From the NCBI GenBank assembly GCA_026387595.1, contig JAPLLL010000127.1, positions 1-46,691 on the forward strand: a stretch of 46,691 nt of DNA, read 5' to 3'. The translations under genes were made by a program, and so were the position numbers. Below, piece by piece: positions 26,401 to 31,745 of this stretch; the first letter of the stretch is position 1; the number at the start of each line of letters is the position of its first letter. A model generated the notes under the pieces. That model was not told the origin of the DNA, did not search any database, and worked only from the letters and a program-made list of their open reading frames with translations. The stretch is from Candidatus Omnitrophota bacterium (GTDB taxonomy: Bacteria; Omnitrophota; Gorgyraeia; JABMQH01).

Positions 26401-26690
26401 TTGAAGTATTTGACAGGGCGTTTTATGAGGAGACTTCCCGAAACGGGCTCACGGTAATACCGGGCACTGTCAGGCGCTGGCACTGGACAGATAAACCCGG
26501 GAAAACAGGTTTTTTCGAAGCGGCTATGGAAGGCTTGGGCAGCGGCCGGGAAGCGAGGAATATGCTGAGGGCCGCCTGGCAAGAACTGACAGAAGATGCG
26601 GCTGCTTATGTCAGGCTTAAGCGCATTAATCCCGATGAATTAAAACGGATGCTGGATACGGTGTCAAAACTGTCTTTGGAACAGATATGA
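23469..26690 (+). CDS. Large exported protein: FHA + EreA/ChaN-like + kinase-like domains
   Basis: 1073 residues. Signal peptide at 1-25; linker 26-66 encoded by palindromic repeats; ELRPLAAGER at 67-76. FHA at ~88-180: GR 129-130, S149, H152 and N171-G172 all kept. Residues ~205-400 resemble the EreA/ChaN superfamily: VVLAGDSHP with H213, THLGLELPK with E241, MLVFIGAMHANK with H354. The C-terminal third (~700-1000) looks like a protein or aminoglycoside kinase fold: DPKRDN (D939, N944) as catalytic loop and RLIDFE (D962) as metal-binding loop, with SVFKDKERRDE as a possible ATP lysine region. I know no family with this order. The middle (400-700) is unrecognised. Its stop overlaps the next ATG. 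Confidence 0.65.
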   Translation: MKNRPVTLIAILMILAMSLGPEAWSLIGPRDEFSKFARERKFSGTFAGASAGPARLCVAKWAGGPDELRPLAAGERASARFVADAQAGDYIVLGNVPLYLGKSEKGEWAITDASGRRYALKSGVMNTVGRGLETNDVALPDTLTNKAISHRHAGISIGYNAVKIYDLGSANGVAVKRNPLDPGDLPIGKDNISRALEDRYRSGTRVVLAGDSHPFFNMSKKCGELAASLGARKAITHLGLELPKAYQEDLDKLLRHWRLRNTWNRIDLATYAAICRSDEKIVRYITRAYGPYPAAYFGMLQAAYENGVKVTAIDNRITEEDHEGRQNDAGMLKNIAEVLKQPDARMLVFIGAMHANKNSAPAYPGDRHLGALLKEKMPQVKPYSVYLWDNEAAEGDFPLLGKGLGAKGLLHSDFLMTLSNSTVFGMMPARLGRGRLGDMYDAALHVSGPWVSFKPAQAGVTLSERLARQDLRNIISEEARAFLYRQISLDVKDVAIGCENGKEIFGRLLGEHEPELINAGTQTGGLRSKVEKIRVYDGVYLLLNSYAQAGKLNIFGADHAILSINPAGSHVILEAGGNKMDLSAFEVLAALMLQQKGSGGMAHLAMPFAYNAKDEAGNDYTVSGAAIFIYYDGHILRYNYGFAAGAKKWVLEKFIDGKKSSLLVKNENGLNFEKLRQKGPEKAIAYLDGLINPVEKTVRVAVGINFIGEKPAIFNADSPTIQNILENRQKIEEALRIVYKDSTISLDGVKNTEVSWCGLGNTKAVYHMRFFTAGGRALDLALSVFKDKERRDEELSNIGIIQNEMAATPGEDIVLMKGSPVDAETVRVSPSGLELKQTYYCTLSEYGGVDIKRLSNILIQLFAGEKLGEGNLYNLVKIGLITEEESSTLKDDANGLAQIVKARINRSDIDNLIVDIEKMGIAKYFELYKRTAGRAVALDPKRDNVLIRYDRSNNKWGARLIDFERIRSCSVGEYIASFEVFDRAFYEETSRNGLTVIPGTVRRWHWTDKPGKTGFFEAAMEGLGSGREARNMLRAAWQELTEDAAAYVRLKRINPDELKRMLDTVSKLSLEQI
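23520..23657. repeat. Three consecutive palindromes inside the coding sequence
   Basis: First: TCCCTCGGACC (23520-23530) and GGTCCTCGGGA (23550-23560), a stem with a central TC/TC mismatch. Second: CCCGCGA (23578-23584) and TCGCGGG (23605-23611), whose loop holds CTCGGGTACTT. Third: GCCTGCCC (23624-23631) and GGGCAGGC (23650-23657). They encode the linker between the signal peptide and LRPLAAGER. Versions of the first two recur near 26.7 and 27.7 kb. Confidence 0.8.
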
Positions 26691-27592
26691 TGAAAAATAA
26701 ATTTAAAACCCTCATAGTAGTTTTAATGGTACTGGCCTTGGGCTGGTGCAGTTGCACGTCAGCGGGTACTTTCGTGCAACTGCCAGCTGGGCCGGATGAA
26801 TTGCCCCTCGCCCACGAATTATGGTTGCAAGAGGGCTTCGGGATAAATTCGCAGATGAAAAACGCGGCGAATTTGCGGCCGTTGGCGGCGGGGGAACGGC
26901 AACGAAAAGCGGTCAGCATTATGGATTTGAACAATTTTTTCGCTAAGCACGGAGTCAACACGTCCAGAGCAGAGGATACCTCTATGTATTCGCCGACGCC
27001 GCTGACAAGCCTGCTTGAGATATCCCGCAGAATCGAAGAAGCTCTCGGCAGGACCCTGGACGGCGCAAGTGGGCTAGATCTTGGGGCGGGAAAGGACCTG
27101 AGGGTTTCCCTGTTCATGATTAACCTTTGTGGCATGAATATGGCAGCGGTCGAAAAAGATCACTTTATTTCCGGAAGGGCCGCGGCGGTATTAAAAGGTG
27201 CGCGCGCGCAGGGCCTGGCAACCGATACTAATCCGGTTTTTTTGCCGGAAACCAATGTCTTTGACATTTCATGGAAAGAGTTTGACGTGGTCATGTTTTT
27301 CTATACACAACCGCATGACGAGGCCAAGGCCCAGGAATTCCGCGATATGATAGAGAAAAAAGCTGCGGAGATGAAACCGGGCAGCATACTGGCTTTTTGG
27401 TTTACACCGGCCCAGGTAATGTTTGCCTGGAGGCGTCTGTTCCCGCATCTCAAAGGCGTATATGACGAACCCGTAAGGATAATGGATCTGGAGCGGGACG
27501 TTTGCCTGATGGTATATCGGCCGCCGCAACAGCCTTCAACAGGCAGGGCCGCTGCGCCGGTAAATCCGGATTCGGCATTGAGCGCTATATGA
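26687..27592 (+). CDS. Exported SAM-dependent methyltransferase-like protein with LRPLA motif
   Basis: 301 residues; ATG 26687 overlaps the previous stop (26690 is an equal start). A signal segment KFKTLIVVLMVLALGW is followed by a linker made of palindromes and ANLRPLAAGER (61-71). The body looks like a class I methyltransferase: GLDLGAGKDLRVSLFMINLC with DLGAG at 131-135, acidic AVEKD after strand 2, FDVVMFFYTQP as motif IV, and KPGSILAFWFTP. Most such enzymes are cytoplasmic, since SAM is not known in the periplasm. Either the N-terminus is a membrane anchor facing inward or the fold has a new use. The C-terminal ~20 residues are disordered. Confidence 0.65.
   Translation: MMKNKFKTLIVVLMVLALGWCSCTSAGTFVQLPAGPDELPLAHELWLQEGFGINSQMKNAANLRPLAAGERQRKAVSIMDLNNFFAKHGVNTSRAEDTSMYSPTPLTSLLEISRRIEEALGRTLDGASGLDLGAGKDLRVSLFMINLCGMNMAAVEKDHFISGRAAAVLKGARAQGLATDTNPVFLPETNVFDISWKEFDVVMFFYTQPHDEAKAQEFRDMIEKKAAEMKPGSILAFWFTPAQVMFAWRRLFPHLKGVYDEPVRIMDLERDVCLMVYRPPQQPSTGRAAAPVNPDSALSAI
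26748..26850. repeat. Two palindromes inside the methyltransferase-like gene
   Basis: GCAGTTGCACG (26748-26758), loop TCAGCGGGTACTTT, CGTGCAACTGC (26773-26783): a perfect 11-base stem. Then GAATTGCCCCTCGCCC (26798-26813) with GGGCTTCGGGATAAATTC (26833-26850): outer GAATT/AATTC and inner GCCC/GGGC stems around the CCCTCG...TTCGGGA core. The same loop and core occur at 27677-27798. Confidence 0.85.
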
Positions 27593-27622
27593 TGAAAAAT
27601 ATTCGCCGGAGGCGGATCCGCT

Positions 27623-27815
27623 ATGAATAGCAGAAAGTTTGGTTTAAGCGGAAACTTTATAGCGATTTTAATGATCTCCCTCGGCCCTGAGGTATGGTCT
27701 TCCGCTGGTCCTCGGGATGAATTTCCATAATTCGGTCTCGATAGGAAATTCACTGGCCCTAGGCTGCAGCCCCGCGTCAGCGGGTACTTTCGCGGGGCAA
27801 GCCGAGCCGGGTGAT
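27623..27815 (+). pseudogene. Decayed copy of the signal-peptide cassette of the exported protein family
   Basis: From ATG 27623 (GGAGG at 27608-27612) 35 codons read MNSRKFGLSGNFIAILMISL then GPEVWSSAGPRDEFP and stop at 27728-27730. The same words occur in the 1073-residue protein as IAILMILAMSLGPEAWS and GPRDEF, and the DNA from about 27675 to 27735 is close to 23518-23580 with a frame change near CCATAATTCG. Beyond it the palindromes continue to 27798, then the sequence stops matching before any LRPLA. So this is a stranded N-terminal module without a body. Nothing else is seen in 27593-27842. Confidence 0.75.
27677..27798. repeat. Two palindromes in the cassette remnant
   Basis: TCCCTCGGCCC (27677-27687) with GGTCCTCGGGA (27707-27717), the counterpart of 23520-23560. 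Then GCCCCGCG (27769-27776), loop TCAGCGGGTACTTT (27777-27790), CGCGGGGC (27791-27798). The loop is identical to that at 26759-26772 although the stems share no sequence. Confidence 0.85.
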
Positions 27816-27842
27816 AATTAATAAATCTCTTCCAATTTCCGC

Positions 27843-27871
27843 TTGACTAACCCTTTATAATACTGTATCTT
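27843..27871 (+). promoter_or_regulatory. Promoter for the glycine-zipper protein gene
   Basis: TTGACT (27843-27848), 17 bases, TATCTT (27866-27871). Transcription would begin near 27878, putting the palindrome at 27887-27923 in the 5' leader. Confidence 0.55.
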
Positions 27872-27886
27872 AATACTATCAAGAAA

Positions 27887-27923
27887 GTCCCTTGCCCTGC
27901 ATGGAAAACCCAAGGGCTCGGGA
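27887..27923. repeat. TCCCTYG/CTCGGGA palindrome in a 5' leader
   Basis: GTCCCTTGCCCT (27887-27898), 14-base loop, AGGGCTCGGGA (27913-27923), then TCAATTCC. Same plan as the other copies: a CCC/GGG outer stem, a TT/TC mismatch and a private GCCCT/AGGGC inner stem. It lies 46 bases before the ATG of the next gene. Confidence 0.75.
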
Positions 27924-27968
27924 TCAATTCCACAAATATAAACTATAGGAATTGGGAGGAGGAAGAGG

Positions 27969-28346
27969 ATGAAGAAGTTGGCATATGCAATACTTATCGT
28001 AGTCTTGGCAGTAAGCATAGTAACACCTGTTTCGTTTGCCGCAGAAGGCAGCAGTTCGAGTAACCTGCTTAAGCAGGGCATACTCGGCGCCGGCGTCGGC
28101 GCGATAGCGGCAGGCGCATCGGGCGGAAAAGCGGGCAAAGGCGCTCTCATCGGCGCAGGCGCGAACATAGCCGGAAACGTTATTATGGACGCTGTAACAG
28201 AGCCTTCGCAGCCTGCTCAACAGGTGCAGCAGGTCCAGGCAGCGCCGGTCCAGTCGTCGGCATCAACGACTTATCAGGAAGGTTTTAACGCCGGATTTCA
28301 GCAAGGCTATCAAAAGGGGTATGAGTCAGGCAGATCCGCTAGATAA
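27969..28346 (+). CDS. Small exported glycine-zipper protein
   Basis: 125 residues after a GGAGGAGGAAGAGG ribosome site. The signal peptide MKKLAYAILIVVLAVSIVTP is cut near FAA. The middle is a glycine zipper (GILGAGVGAIAAGASGGKAG and GALIGAGANIAGNVIM) able to form membrane-inserting helices. A Gln-rich spacer then leads to a repeat of aromatic-Gly heptads, YQEGFNAGFQQGYQKGYESG. I know glycine-zipper lipoprotein-like families but not this one. It is a unit of its own between a promoter and a terminator. Confidence 0.7.
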   Translation: MKKLAYAILIVVLAVSIVTPVSFAAEGSSSSNLLKQGILGAGVGAIAAGASGGKAGKGALIGAGANIAGNVIMDAVTEPSQPAQQVQQVQAAPVQSSASTTYQEGFNAGFQQGYQKGYESGRSAR

Positions 28347-28371
28347 TTTTACGAAAGGACGACTAAAACAT

Positions 28372-28421
28372 ATTGGAGATCATCTGCATTTTTGAACCGC
28401 GGATGGTCTCCAATTCTTTTC
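28372..28421 (+). terminator. Rho-independent terminator with a 16-base stem
   Basis: ATTGGAGATCATCTGC (28372-28387) pairs with GCGGATGGTCTCCAAT (28399-28414) with wobbles, followed by TTCTTTTC. A TATAAT (28429-28434) follows, but no good -35 is visible. Confidence 0.82.
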
Positions 28422-28449
28422 AATTTCATATAATAAACAAGGGAAATTG

Positions 28450-29205
28450 ATGAAAAAAGAGCGTAATGAATTAAGGCCAGTACACATAGAGGCGTTTGAC
28501 CTGGATGACGGATGGTTTCAGTGCCTGTCCGAGATACTCGAACACGGCCATGTCTACAAGATAGAGCGCGGAAGCTACGAGGGGCAACGCCGGCTTGAAT
28601 TTGATTTTGTCACGCTGCGCGTGAAAAATCCCGGCCACCAGATCATACCGATAATGCCGGAAAGCTGCGGTATCCCGGCCCCGACCAGCATGGATTATAT
28701 CAAGCAGTACCTTGCGTATTTATTGACAGGGCAGAAGACCGCGACCGAGGATTATACTTACGGAGAGCGGCTCGTGGAACCAAAGGCGCGCGTTGAGGAG
28801 ATAGTCAACGGCAAAAAAATGGTGCGCGAGATGCCGCTTGACTGCAACCAGATAGAAGAGGTCATAAAGATCTATAAAACGCATGGCTTCGGCACCAACC
28901 AGGCAGTAATGGAAATAGGTATGCCCTCGGATATAAAACTTGCTGATCCGCCGTGCCTGCGCCTGATAGATACACGCGTAAGATATGGCAAGCTCCATTT
29001 CTTTTTATATTTCAGGTCGTGGGACCTGTGGGGCGGCATGCCGTCCAATCTCGGCGGGCTTGAACTTGTAAAGCAGTACATGGCTGAAGAGATAGGTGTT
29101 GGAAACGGCGAGATAATCGCGGCAAGCAAGGGCCTTCATCTGTATGAATATGCCTGGGAACTTGCTAAGCAGCGCACGCGCAAACTTGAAATAAACATAG
29201 GTTAA
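28450..29205 (+). CDS. Thymidylate synthase-superfamily protein (archaeal-like)
   Basis: ATG 28450 (TTG 28447 directly before it); 251 residues. The C-terminal half keeps the ThyA active site with correct spacing. PPC has the nucleophile C169. RSWD (R189, S190, D192) follows 20 residues later, and N200 eight after D192, as C146/R166/D169/N177 are placed in E. coli ThyA. LHLYEYAWELA is the C-terminal LHxY box. The N-terminal half is divergent, as in archaeal ThyA and phage dCMP hydroxymethylases, so the base it acts on is not certain. dTMP synthesis is the simplest role, given a broken dCTP deaminase-like gene in the window. Confidence 0.75.
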   Translation: MKKERNELRPVHIEAFDLDDGWFQCLSEILEHGHVYKIERGSYEGQRRLEFDFVTLRVKNPGHQIIPIMPESCGIPAPTSMDYIKQYLAYLLTGQKTATEDYTYGERLVEPKARVEEIVNGKKMVREMPLDCNQIEEVIKIYKTHGFGTNQAVMEIGMPSDIKLADPPCLRLIDTRVRYGKLHFFLYFRSWDLWGGMPSNLGGLELVKQYMAEEIGVGNGEIIAASKGLHLYEYAWELAKQRTRKLEINIG

Positions 29206-29212
29206 AAAAGTA

Positions 29213-29962
29213 GTGCTTACAAATAGATCCCTTCCTATATTGGCCGTAGTGTTTATCATTCTCCTAAGCGGTTGCGAGACCGTGCCCACTCAGCACCCTG
29301 CCGGTGCAATACCCGGCGGCGTATACCATGTGGTCGGGACCGACCAGACATTATGGCGCATTGCCAAGACTTACAATGTGGACATGCAGCAGATCATGGC
29401 GGCGAACAATATAAAGGACCCCACCCAGATAGGCGTCGGCGAGGAATTATTCATTCCGGGCGCAAAGACAATGCTGCCGGTTGAGCCTTACAGGCCCGAA
29501 CAGACAGAAACAGTCGAAAAACTGGTCGGGACAAAGTCCTACTCCTCAAGATGGAAGTATATAACAATACATCACAGCGCGACGTCGGAAGGCAATGCCG
29601 AGGCATTTGACCGGAACCACCGCCAGCGCAACATGGGCGGATTGTTCTACCATTTCGTGATCGGCAACGGCACCGCCTCTGGTGACGGAGAAATCGAAGT
29701 GGGTTGGCGGTGGATAAAGCAGGCCCAGATCGAAAGGCCGAAAGAGATCGAGATATGCCTTGTGGGGAATTTTAACAACGAATATATTTCGCAGGCCCAG
29801 TTTGATTCGCTGGTAAAACTGATAAGCGTTCTTCAGAAACAATATAATATACCGGTAAATAATATACGAAGACACAAAGATTTAAAAGGCGCGGCAACAG
29901 AATGCCCGGGGGGCAATTTTTCTCTTGATAAGGTGCTGGCAGCGCTCAGGGAAACGAGATAA
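29213..29962 (+). CDS. LysM lipoprotein with N-acetylmuramoyl-L-alanine amidase domain
   Basis: GTG start at 29213; 249 residues. The lipobox LLSGC (C near residue 21) suggests a lipid-anchored envelope protein. A LysM peptidoglycan-binding domain (YHVVGTDQTLWRIAKTYNVD to EELFIPG) is followed by an amidase_2/PGRP-type domain: ITIHHSATSEG (zinc His), FYHFVIGNG, IRRHKDLKGAATECPG (zinc His and Cys). It cuts the amide between muramic acid and the stem peptide. It ends one base before guaA, with which it may share a transcript. Confidence 0.9.
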   Translation: MLTNRSLPILAVVFIILLSGCETVPTQHPAGAIPGGVYHVVGTDQTLWRIAKTYNVDMQQIMAANNIKDPTQIGVGEELFIPGAKTMLPVEPYRPEQTETVEKLVGTKSYSSRWKYITIHHSATSEGNAEAFDRNHRQRNMGGLFYHFVIGNGTASGDGEIEVGWRWIKQAQIERPKEIEICLVGNFNNEYISQAQFDSLVKLISVLQKQYNIPVNNIRRHKDLKGAATECPGGNFSLDKVLAALRETR

Positions 29963-31504
29963 ATGGAAAGAGAGACCGTTGTAATACTTGATTTCGGCTC
30001 GCAATACACGCAGCTCATCGCGCGCAGGGTAAGGGAGTGCAAGGTGTATTGTGAGATCCTGCCTTTTGGCGTGAACATGACGGCCGTATCAAGCCTTTTG
30101 CCTAAAGCGGTCATACTGTCGGGCGGTCCGGCAAGCGTTACAGCTGATAAAAGCCCTGTGTGCGTGCCCGGAGTTTTTAATTTAGGAGTGCCGGTCCTGG
30201 GCATATGCTACGGTATGCAGCTTGAGGGAAAACTCCTGGGCGGCAAGGTGCAAGGCTCAAGGACCCGGGAGTACGGCTTTGCCGAATTTATCAGAAGATC
30301 AGGCAGCGCTTTGTTCAGCGGCCTGCCGAAAAAGTTTTCGGTCTGGATGAGCCACGGGGACAAGGTAACGGGCTTGCCGAAGGGCTTCAGTATAATAGGC
30401 TCCACGCCGGGTTCGCGCATCTGCGCTATGGCGGATGAAAAGAGAGGTATCTACGGCGTCCAGTTCCACCCGGAGGTTGTTCATACGCCGCTCGGCAAAA
30501 AGATATTTGAGAATTTCCTGTACGGGATCGCGGGCTGTACGAGGAGCTGGAGCATGAAATCTTTTGTAAAGCAAAGCATAGAAGAGATACGGGATACCGT
30601 GGGACCCAAGAAGGTAATATGCGCGCTTTCAGGCGGGGTGGACTCCTCGGTTCTTGCGGTACTTTTGAATAAGGCAATCGGCAAAAGGCTTACCTGTGTT
30701 TTTGTGGACAACGGCCTGCTCAGGAAAGGCGAGCGCAGCCTGGTCGCAAAAAAGTTCAGGGAGCATTACAGGATAAACCTGAGGGTCATTGACGCGGAGG
30801 CGTCGTTCCTGCGCAGGTTAAAAGGGGTGGCCGACCCGGAGAAGAAACGAAAGATAATAGGAAAAGAATTCATACGCATTTTTGAAAAAGAGGCGAGGGG
30901 CGCCGGGAATATAAAATTTCTGGCGCAGGGAACATTGTACCCTGATCTGATAGAGAGCCGCTCGGCGTTCGGCGGGCCGTCCGCAACAATAAAAACGCAC
31001 CACAATGTAGGCGGGCTCCCGGAAAAAATGGATCTGAAACTTATAGAGCCGTTTAAATACTTGTTTAAGGACGAGGTCAGGCTTGCCGGGAAAGAACTCG
31101 GTTTGCCGGATGATATGATATACAGACAGCCGTTCCCCGGGCCCGGGCTCGCGGTCCGCATCCTCGGGGATGTTACCAAAAAACGGCTTGACCTTTTAAG
31201 GGAGGCAGACGTTATCCTGATAGACGAAATACGGAAGGCCGGCTTTTACAAAAAGACATGGCAGACCTTCTGTGTCCTCCTGCCGGTAAAGAGCGTCGGG
31301 GTCATGGGCGATGAACGCACGTATGAGAATGTTGCGGCAATAAGGTCGGTTACAAGCGTGGACGGCATGACAGCGGATTGGGCAAGGCTGCCGCAGGAAC
31401 TTCTTGCAAGGATATCTAACAGGATCATAAACGAGGTCAAGGGCATTAACCGCGTCGTATACGACATTAGTTCAAAGCCACCCGCGACGATAGAATGGGA
31501 ATAG
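29963..31504 (+). CDS. guaA: GMP synthase (glutamine-hydrolysing)
   Basis: 513 residues with the full two-domain layout. GATase domain: ILDFGSQYTQLIARRVRE, nucleophile C82 in GICYGM, VQFHPEVVHT for the His/Glu pair. ATP-pyrophosphatase: ALSGGVDSSVLAVLL, AQGTLYPDLIES, IKTHHNVGGLPEKM. The dimerisation end reads DISSKPPATIEWE. It converts XMP to GMP. Here the substrate loop HHNVGGLP is intact, unlike in the solo ATPase at 4029. It heads a purine run with purS, purL, purQ and purF. Confidence 0.96.
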   Translation: MERETVVILDFGSQYTQLIARRVRECKVYCEILPFGVNMTAVSSLLPKAVILSGGPASVTADKSPVCVPGVFNLGVPVLGICYGMQLEGKLLGGKVQGSRTREYGFAEFIRRSGSALFSGLPKKFSVWMSHGDKVTGLPKGFSIIGSTPGSRICAMADEKRGIYGVQFHPEVVHTPLGKKIFENFLYGIAGCTRSWSMKSFVKQSIEEIRDTVGPKKVICALSGGVDSSVLAVLLNKAIGKRLTCVFVDNGLLRKGERSLVAKKFREHYRINLRVIDAEASFLRRLKGVADPEKKRKIIGKEFIRIFEKEARGAGNIKFLAQGTLYPDLIESRSAFGGPSATIKTHHNVGGLPEKMDLKLIEPFKYLFKDEVRLAGKELGLPDDMIYRQPFPGPGLAVRILGDVTKKRLDLLREADVILIDEIRKAGFYKKTWQTFCVLLPVKSVGVMGDERTYENVAAIRSVTSVDGMTADWARLPQELLARISNRIINEVKGINRVVYDISSKPPATIEWE

Positions 31505-31507
31505 AAT

Positions 31508-31738
31508 ATGTTCTGGAGAGTGGAAATACAAAATAAGCCCGGCGTCTTTGACGCCAGCGGCGAAGGCATAAAAAAAGATATCGCTGACCTGAACATACAG
31601 GGAATTGCAAGCGTCAGGGTGGCGGATGTCTTTGTCATAGAAGGCAATGTAAGCGAATCGCAGATAAAACGCATATCAAGCGAGCTGTTGGCGGATCCTA
31701 TAGCAAAAAGACACGCACATCCTGGAGGTCTGTTATAA
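31508..31738 (+). CDS. purS: PurS-like domain, probably the N-terminus of purL split by a frame change
   Basis: 76 codons: MFWRVEIQNKPGVFDASGEG, DIADLNIQGIASVRVADVFV, LLADPIA. This is the PurS fold of FGAM synthetase. From about 31704 another frame reads QKDTHILEVCYKPGVMDPVE and runs into the purL frame, where a second PurS-like repeat begins. So the natural product is probably one long protein with two PurS-like repeats. A 2-base loss near GCAAAAAG (31702-31710) would explain the break. A separate PurS with a 30-base overlap is the alternative, and GGAGG (31724-31728) could serve the downstream start. Confidence 0.65.
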   Translation: MFWRVEIQNKPGVFDASGEGIKKDIADLNIQGIASVRVADVFVIEGNVSESQIKRISSELLADPIAKRHAHPGGLL

Positions 31739-31745
31739 ACCGGGC

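Noticed and set aside
23469..26690. The large FHA protein as a secreted toxin or antibiotic-resistance esterase
   Set aside because: The EreA resemblance covers only part of the chain and no toxin motif, immunity gene or resistance context is present.
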